Positions 5,679 through 9,165 of a stretch of 9,165 bases of DNA are shown here, in pieces. Position 1 is the stretch's first letter; every line of letters begins with the position of its first letter. The notes under the pieces were generated by a model. That model worked only from the letters and a program-made list of their open reading frames with translations, had not been told where the DNA came from and did not search any database. Source of the stretch: Rhodanobacteraceae bacterium (GTDB taxonomy: Bacteria > Pseudomonadota > Gammaproteobacteria > Xanthomonadales > Rhodanobacteraceae); NCBI GenBank assembly GCA_025924775.1, contig JAICHS010000080.1, positions 1 through 9,165 of the forward strand, in the 5' to 3' direction. Position numbers and translations under genes: made by a program.

Positions 5679-6631
5679 ACACATCCATCGACAACGCGCA
5701 TTTACCGGACGTCGCGACGGGCGCCGAGCCGGCCGCGGGCGGTGCGCTCGACTGGGTCGGCATGGACGGCATCGACCTGCCGGTGCGTTGTGCCGATGGC
5801 CGGGGTGGCACGCTGACGGTGCCGGCGCGGGTTGCGGTGTACGTGAACCTTGCCGATCCGGGGGCGCGCGGCATCCACATGTCGCGCCTGTATCTGTCGC
5901 TCGGGCAGGCGCTGGGCGAGCAGGCGCTGACGCCGTCCGGCCTGCGCAGCCTGCTGCACACGCTGGTCGCGTCGCATGCCGGGCTGTCCAGCCGTGCGCG
6001 GCTGCGCATCGAGTACACGCAGCTGCTGCTGCGTCGCGCGCTGGTCAGCGACAACGTCGGCTGGCGGTCGTATCCCGTGACCGTCGAGGCGCAGCTGCTG
6101 GACGAGCGCTTCAGCGTGCGACTGGGCTGCGCGGTGACGTATTCATCGACGTGCCCGGCGTCGGCGGCGTTGTCGCGCCAGCTCAACCAGCAGCGCTTCG
6201 ACGAGGATTTCGATGGTGCCGTGCCGTCGCAGCGCGCGGTGCGCGAGTGGCTGGGTTCCGAGCGGGGCATGGCCGCCACGCCGCACGCCCAGCGCAGCAC
6301 CGCCGAAGTCACGGTGCAGCTTGCGCCGGGTTTCGACCTGCCGGTTTCGGAGCTGATCGACGCGGTCGAGCGGGCGCTGGCAACGCCGGTGCAGACGGCG
6401 GTCAAGCGCGAGGACGAACAGGCCTTCGCGAAATTGAACGCCGCCAACCTGATGTTCTGTGAAGACGCCGCGCGCCGCATCCGCGCCACGCTGGACACCG
6501 ACAGGCGCATCGCCGGCTATCGCATCCGCGCCGCGCACCACGAAAGCCTGCACCCGCACGATGCAGTCGCCGAGGTCAGCAAGAACTTCTCTTCGCAAGA
6601 GCCCGCCTCCGGGCGACCGCCCCTGCCATGA
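5675..6631 (+). CDS. folE2: GTP cyclohydrolase FolE2 (type IB)
   Basis: FolE2 turns GTP into 7,8-dihydroneopterin triphosphate, the first step of tetrahydrofolate and of queuosine synthesis. It replaces or backs up FolE and in several bacteria serves when zinc is short, since it can use other metals. The 318-residue product shows family motifs: RGIHMSRLYLSL (65-76), YSSTCPASAALS with the candidate catalytic/metal Cys160 (156-167), TPHAQRS with H204 (202-208), KLNAANLMFCEDAARR (253-268) and HHESLHPHDA (288-297). The ATG at 5675 overlaps the previous stop as ATGA; an upstream ATG at 5642 would add 11 unconserved residues and overlap more. After the expected family end near residue 305, the tail SSQEPASGRPPLP is encoded partly by a palindromic repeat. 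No folE is seen in the window. Upstream sequence shows no obvious Zur site, and expression is probably through the operon. Confidence 0.94.
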   Translation: MNTSIDNAHLPDVATGAEPAAGGALDWVGMDGIDLPVRCADGRGGTLTVPARVAVYVNLADPGARGIHMSRLYLSLGQALGEQALTPSGLRSLLHTLVASHAGLSSRARLRIEYTQLLLRRALVSDNVGWRSYPVTVEAQLLDERFSVRLGCAVTYSSTCPASAALSRQLNQQRFDEDFDGAVPSQRAVREWLGSERGMAATPHAQRSTAEVTVQLAPGFDLPVSELIDAVERALATPVQTAVKREDEQAFAKLNAANLMFCEDAARRIRATLDTDRRIAGYRIRAAHHESLHPHDAVAEVSKNFSSQEPASGRPPLP

Positions 6632-6657
6632 ACGGTCGCGCGCAGGCGCGCGCCTAC
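6595..6657. repeat. REP-like bipartite palindromic repeat, copy 2 (convergent folE2/dihydroorotase ends)
   Basis: The left arm (6595-6619) and the reverse complement of the right arm (6633-6657) agree at 19 of 25 positions, around a 13-base spacer. The arms contain the signature GCGACCG/CGGTCGC and GCCTAC, matching copy 1 at 2033-2095. Each arm has its own inner hairpin: GCCCG/CGGGC (6601-6605 with 6610-6614) and GCGCGC/GCGCGC (6638-6643 with 6646-6651). It covers the last codons and stop of folE2 and the stop codon of the dihydroorotase gene, so it sits where two convergent transcripts end and could help end or protect both. Confidence 0.75.
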
Positions 6658-7988
6658 CGATCGAATGCCAGCCGCATTCCCTTTGGCGCATCCAGCAGGT
6701 TTCCGTCGCGTGCAACCAGGTTGCCGTTGACGAACGTCGCTGCGATGCGGGTGTGGAAGGTATCGCCCTCGAACGGCGACCAGCCGCATTTGGACAGCAC
6801 CTGGTCGCGGCGCACGGTTTGCGGCTTGTGTGGATCGACCAGCACCAGGTCGGCGAACCAGCCTTCGCGCAGGTAGCCCCGGTCCTTGACCGCGAACAAC
6901 GTCGCAGGCGCGTGCGCGCAGGCTTCGACCAGCCGCTCGAGCGTGAAGTCGCCGCGCACCACGCATTCCAGTGCCGACTGCAACGCGAATTGCACCAGCG
7001 GAATGCCGGAGGGACAACGGACGTACGGGTTGGCTTTTTCCGAAGCCAGGTGCGGCGCATGGTCGGTGGCCAGAATGTCCAGGCGCGTGTCCGCCAGCGC
7101 CTGCGTCAACGCCGTGCGGTCAGAGGCCGCCTTGATCGCCGGATTGCACTTGATCCTGCCGCCAAGCCGCGCGTAGTCGGCATCGCTGTAGCGCAGGAAA
7201 TGCACGCAGGTTTCCGCGGTGATGCGCTTGCCTGCGATCGGTCCGGGCGTAAACAACGCCAGCTCGTCGGCGGTGGAAACGTGCAGCACGTGCAGGCGCG
7301 TGCCATGGCGGCGGGCGGTCTCCACGGCCCATTGCGTGGACTTGAAACAGGCCTCGCGCGAGCGGATGTCCGGGTGCAGCCGCATCGGGATGGCGTCGCC
7401 GTATTTCGCCCTGGCGGCGTCCAGGTTGGCGTGGATGACGTGGCTGTCCTCGGCGTGCACCAGCACGTTGACCGGCGAGTCGCGGAACACGCCTTCCAGC
7501 ATGGCGGGATCGCTGACGCACAGGTTGCCGGTGGACTCGCACAGGAACACCTTCACGCCCGGTACCTGGCGGGGGTCGAGCGTGCGGATCGCGTCGAGGT
7601 TGTCGTTGCTGGCGCCGAAATAGAACGCATAGTTGGCCAGCGACGTGCGCGAGGCGATCGCGTATTTGTCTTCCAGCAGGGCGTGCGTCAGGGTCGCCGG
7701 CCGGGTGTTGGGCATCTCGAAGAAGCTGGTGACGCCGCCGGCGACCGCGGCGCGCGATTCCGAGACGATGTCGGCTTTGGCGGTGTAGCCGGGTTCGCGA
7801 AAGTGCACGTGGTCGTCGATCATGCCGGGCAGCAGCCACAGGCCTGCGGCATCGAATACCTGTTCGCCGGCGTGTGCGACGAGCTCCCCGCCGATTTCGG
7901 CGATGCGGTCGCCGCGGACGCGCAGATCGGCGTGGAAGCGGCGCCCCTGGTTGACGAGTTCGGCGTTTCTTATGAGCCAGTCGGCCAT
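6654..7988 (-). CDS. pyrC: Dihydroorotase, long (class I-like) form
   Basis: Dihydroorotase closes N-carbamoyl-L-aspartate to dihydroorotate in pyrimidine synthesis. The 444-residue length and motifs place it with the long dihydroorotases (related to the CAD domain) rather than the roughly 348-residue E. coli PyrC. Visible metal and substrate residues are DDHVHFREPG (H60, H62, R64), K146 in PGVKVF as candidate carboxylated lysine, H178 in VHAEDS, H236 in LHVSTADE, and D309 in ATDHAPH. N94 in EMPNT is the usual substrate contact. All key positions are present, so an active enzyme is expected; hydantoinase or allantoinase is less likely given DHVHFREPG and EMPNT. I chose ATG 7988, preceded by GGGA at about -11, over ATG 8027, which adds 13 residues with no family match. 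The gene lies 75 bases downstream of yidD on the same strand, possibly co-transcribed. Confidence 0.92.
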   Translation of the reverse strand: MADWLIRNAELVNQGRRFHADLRVRGDRIAEIGGELVAHAGEQVFDAAGLWLLPGMIDDHVHFREPGYTAKADIVSESRAAVAGGVTSFFEMPNTRPATLTHALLEDKYAIASRTSLANYAFYFGASNDNLDAIRTLDPRQVPGVKVFLCESTGNLCVSDPAMLEGVFRDSPVNVLVHAEDSHVIHANLDAARAKYGDAIPMRLHPDIRSREACFKSTQWAVETARRHGTRLHVLHVSTADELALFTPGPIAGKRITAETCVHFLRYSDADYARLGGRIKCNPAIKAASDRTALTQALADTRLDILATDHAPHLASEKANPYVRCPSGIPLVQFALQSALECVVRGDFTLERLVEACAHAPATLFAVKDRGYLREGWFADLVLVDPHKPQTVRRDQVLSKCGWSPFEGDTFHTRIAATFVNGNLVARDGNLLDAPKGMRLAFDR

Positions 7989-8063
7989 GCGGGATTCCCG
8001 GAGAACGCGTGTGCGCGAAACAGCCATGATGGTCGCAGCGCCCGGGCTGGCGTCAAGCTCCGG

Positions 8064-8318
8064 TCATTCGGAGTGGTCGCCGTGCCGGCAGCGGCGCAGC
8101 GTAAAATGCTCGGGCACCGGGTCGATGCCGCCTTCGCACAGCGGCTGGCAGCGCAGGATGCGCCAGGTGGCGAGCACGCAACCGCGCCACGGCCCGAAAC
8201 GCGCGATCGCGATCCGTGCGTAGGTCGAGCAGGTCGGGTAGAAGCGGCAACGCGCACCGAGCAGGGGGCTCAGCAGGCGTTTGTAGGCCGCGATCAGGAA
8301 CAGCAGAAGGCGCGTCAC
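8064..8318 (-). CDS. yidD: YidD, membrane protein insertion efficiency factor
   Basis: YidD is a small membrane-associated protein that assists YidC/Sec-dependent insertion of inner-membrane proteins. The 84-residue product contains the family signatures: LLLFLIAAYKRLLSP near the N-terminus (4-18), an amphipathic membrane-binding helix; CRFYPTCSTYA (24-34); and CQPLCEGGIDPVPE (57-70). Six cysteines (24, 30, 47, 57, 61, 77) are present. The start is GTG at 8318; no clear ribosome binding site precedes it and no nearer in-frame ATG fits the family start. In most bacteria yidD lies in the rpmH-rnpA-yidD-yidC-trmE block near the origin. Here it stands apart from those genes, between dihydroorotase and dksA, as I recall is usual in this order. 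It is divergent from dksA across 118 bases. Confidence 0.95.
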   Translation of the reverse strand: MTRLLLFLIAAYKRLLSPLLGARCRFYPTCSTYARIAIARFGPWRGCVLATWRILRCQPLCEGGIDPVPEHFTLRRCRHGDHSE

Positions 8319-8332
8319 GGGTGGCAGTCGCA

Positions 8333-8353
8333 GGGAATGGGAAACGGGATGGG
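8333..8353 (+). other. Four-tract G-quadruplex motif in the yidD-dksA divergent region
   Basis: Four GGG runs at 8333-8335, 8339-8341, 8346-8348 and 8351-8353 are separated by AAT, AAAC and AT, meeting the standard G3 with 1-7 base loops pattern. It lies 15 bases downstream of the yidD start in the divergent region and 17 bases before the dksA -35 box. It is on the dksA non-template strand, so any yidD leader transcript would carry the C-rich complement. Folding is predicted from pattern only. Confidence 0.65.
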
Positions 8354-8370
8354 CGGAATTCCGATATGGG

Positions 8371-8399
8371 TTGCCCGGCCGCAGTGACTACGCTATAAC
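8371..8399 (+). promoter_or_regulatory. Sigma-70 promoter of dksA (TTGCCC - 17 bases - TATAAC)
   Basis: The -35 TTGCCC (8371-8376) matches four of six consensus bases and the -10 TATAAC (8394-8399) five of six, with the optimal 17-base spacer. Transcription would start near 8406, giving a leader of about 30 bases. The discriminator ACGCGG is GC-rich, a feature of promoters lowered by DksA/ppGpp, so autorepression is possible. Confidence 0.7.
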
Positions 8400-8436
8400 A
8401 CGCGGTCGCATCTCCACAATATCGAGTGCAGGGAAC

Positions 8437-9165
8437 ATGGCAAAACCGAAGCAACGCGCCGCCAAGCGCAGTCCGAAGCCAGCCAAGTCCGCAGCCAAGC
8501 CGGCCAAGACCAAACCCGTGAAGAAAATCGTCACCAAACCGGCGCGCAAAACACCTGCCAAGGTCGTGCGCAAGGCGGTGAAGCCGGTGGCCAAGGCCGC
8601 GCGCGCCAAACCGGTTGCCAAGGCGGCCAAGCCCGCGGCCCCCAAGGTCGCCCATGCCAAGCCTGCCAAGCCGGCAGCGCCTGCAAGCAAAGCGGCCAAC
8701 CACGCCCACGCGAAGCCGCAGGCGGCCGCGCGGCACGCGCACGCGGCACATTCGGCACATCCCGCACACCCCGCGGTCCATGCGACCCCGCGCAAGCCGG
8801 CGCACGTCAGGCCGGTTGGTGGCGTGTCCGCACGCCTGAGCGTCGCGACCGCCAACGAACAGACCCTCACCCGCGAAGATGGCCGCTACGCGTTGCCCGC
8901 CACGGTCAACATCGACCTGCCCAAGGGCTACCGCCCGAATGACAAAGAGGAATACATGGGTCCGCGGCAGCTGGCGTATTTTCGCCAGAAGCTGAAGGAC
9001 TGGCGCGACCAGCTGGTCGAGGAGTCGCGACAGACCATGGAGAACCTGCGCGAGGAAGTGCGCGACGTGGGCGATGACGCCGAACGCGCCACTCGCGAGA
9101 CCGAAAATTCGCTGGAACTGCGCACCCGCGACCGCTATCGCAAGCTGATTTCCAAGATCGAGAAG
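8437..9165 (+). CDS. dksA: DksA RNA polymerase-binding transcription factor with long basic N-terminal tail (3' end cut by the window)
   Basis: DksA enters the RNA polymerase secondary channel and, with ppGpp, reprograms initiation. The first 243 residues are visible. Residues 1-125 form a low-complexity tail: repeated AKPAK-like units (to about 86), then a histidine-rich stretch with nine His between 89 and 123. The DksA core starts near YALPATVNIDLPKGY (151-165) and runs through EEYMGPRQLAYFRQKLKDWR (171-190) into the coiled coil. The tip reads VGDDAERA (211-218) and SLELRTRDRYRKLISKIEK (225-243) is the return helix. The C4-type or degenerate zinc-finger domain lies beyond the window edge. 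E. coli DksA is 151 residues, so this protein is much longer, wholly because of the tail. At the tip, the E. coli D71/D74 pair aligns with D213 and E216. The ATG at 8437 follows AGGG at 8430-8433, a short three-base spacing, and a good promoter lies upstream. Confidence 0.95.
   Translation, partial: MAKPKQRAAKRSPKPAKSAAKPAKTKPVKKIVTKPARKTPAKVVRKAVKPVAKAARAKPVAKAAKPAAPKVAHAKPAKPAAPASKAANHAHAKPQAAARHAHAAHSAHPAHPAVHATPRKPAHVRPVGGVSARLSVATANEQTLTREDGRYALPATVNIDLPKGYRPNDKEEYMGPRQLAYFRQKLKDWRDQLVEESRQTMENLREEVRDVGDDAERATRETENSLELRTRDRYRKLISKIEK

Noticed and set aside
7986..8027. Longer dihydroorotase from ATG 8027
   Set aside because: Its 13 additional residues show no family match; MADWLIRN from 7988 is the normal start pattern with GGGA upstream.
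6459..8387. Plus-strand open frame of 642 codons across dihydroorotase and yidD
   Set aside because: Antisense to two conserved genes, with composition typical of GC-rich shadow frames.
8388..8870. Minus-strand Leu/Ala/Gly-rich open frame opposite the dksA tail
   Set aside because: Looks like membrane protein only because it is the complement of Lys/Ala/Pro codons; DksA on the other strand has a promoter, ribosome site and conserved core.

Overview
This window looks like ordinary core chromosome of a high-GC gammaproteobacterium, most likely in the Lysobacterales (the Xanthomonadaceae/Rhodanobacteraceae group). The reasons are the GC-rich coding sequence, the gene order mtaD-ubiG-HAD phosphatase-squalene-synthase-like gene-folE2, a DksA with a very long Lys/Ala/Pro/His-rich N-terminal tail, and two copies of a GTAGGAGC...GCGACC-type bipartite palindromic repeat that I associate with this order. 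Genus cannot be settled by reading alone.

Layout. At 1-188 (minus) is the N-terminus of a protein opening with a receiver-like domain that lacks the phospho-acceptor aspartate; it may be a FimX-like c-di-GMP protein. At 345-1355 (minus) is epmB, a radical-SAM lysine 2,3-aminomutase. It is divergent from efp (1462-2028, plus), which encodes its substrate EF-P with the target Lys34. After a palindromic repeat (2033-2095) comes a tight plus-strand cluster: mtaD-like amidohydrolase (2104-3441), ubiG (3446-4174), a Gph/MupP-type HAD phosphatase (4171-4836), a degenerate squalene/phytoene-synthase-family protein (4833-5678) and folE2 (5675-6631). The last three junctions are 4-base start/stop overlaps, so these genes are probably co-transcribed and translationally coupled. 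A second copy of the repeat (6595-6657) sits at the convergent end of folE2 and a class-I-type dihydroorotase gene (6654-7988, minus). Upstream of the latter, on the same strand, is yidD (8064-8318, minus). A 118-base divergent region carries a four-tract G-quadruplex motif and a good sigma-70 promoter for dksA (8437 to the window end, plus, truncated before its zinc finger).

How the genes fit together. The set is housekeeping: translation of polyproline stretches (EF-P, EpmB), methylthioadenosine salvage (MtaD-like), ubiquinone synthesis (UbiG), sugar-phosphate repair or peptidoglycan recycling (HAD phosphatase), folate/queuosine precursor synthesis (FolE2), pyrimidine synthesis (dihydroorotase), membrane-protein insertion (YidD) and transcriptional stress control (DksA). 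No CRISPR array, transposase, tRNA, rRNA or phage gene was seen.

I see no evidence for a new multi-gene system. The points most worth checking are the catalytically degenerate squalene-synthase-like protein coupled to ubiG and folE2, the probable MupP identity of the phosphatase, the repeat that supplies the last codons of folE2, the 24-base perfect palindrome inside the phosphatase gene, the G-quadruplex motif upstream of dksA, and the DksA tail and tip substitution.
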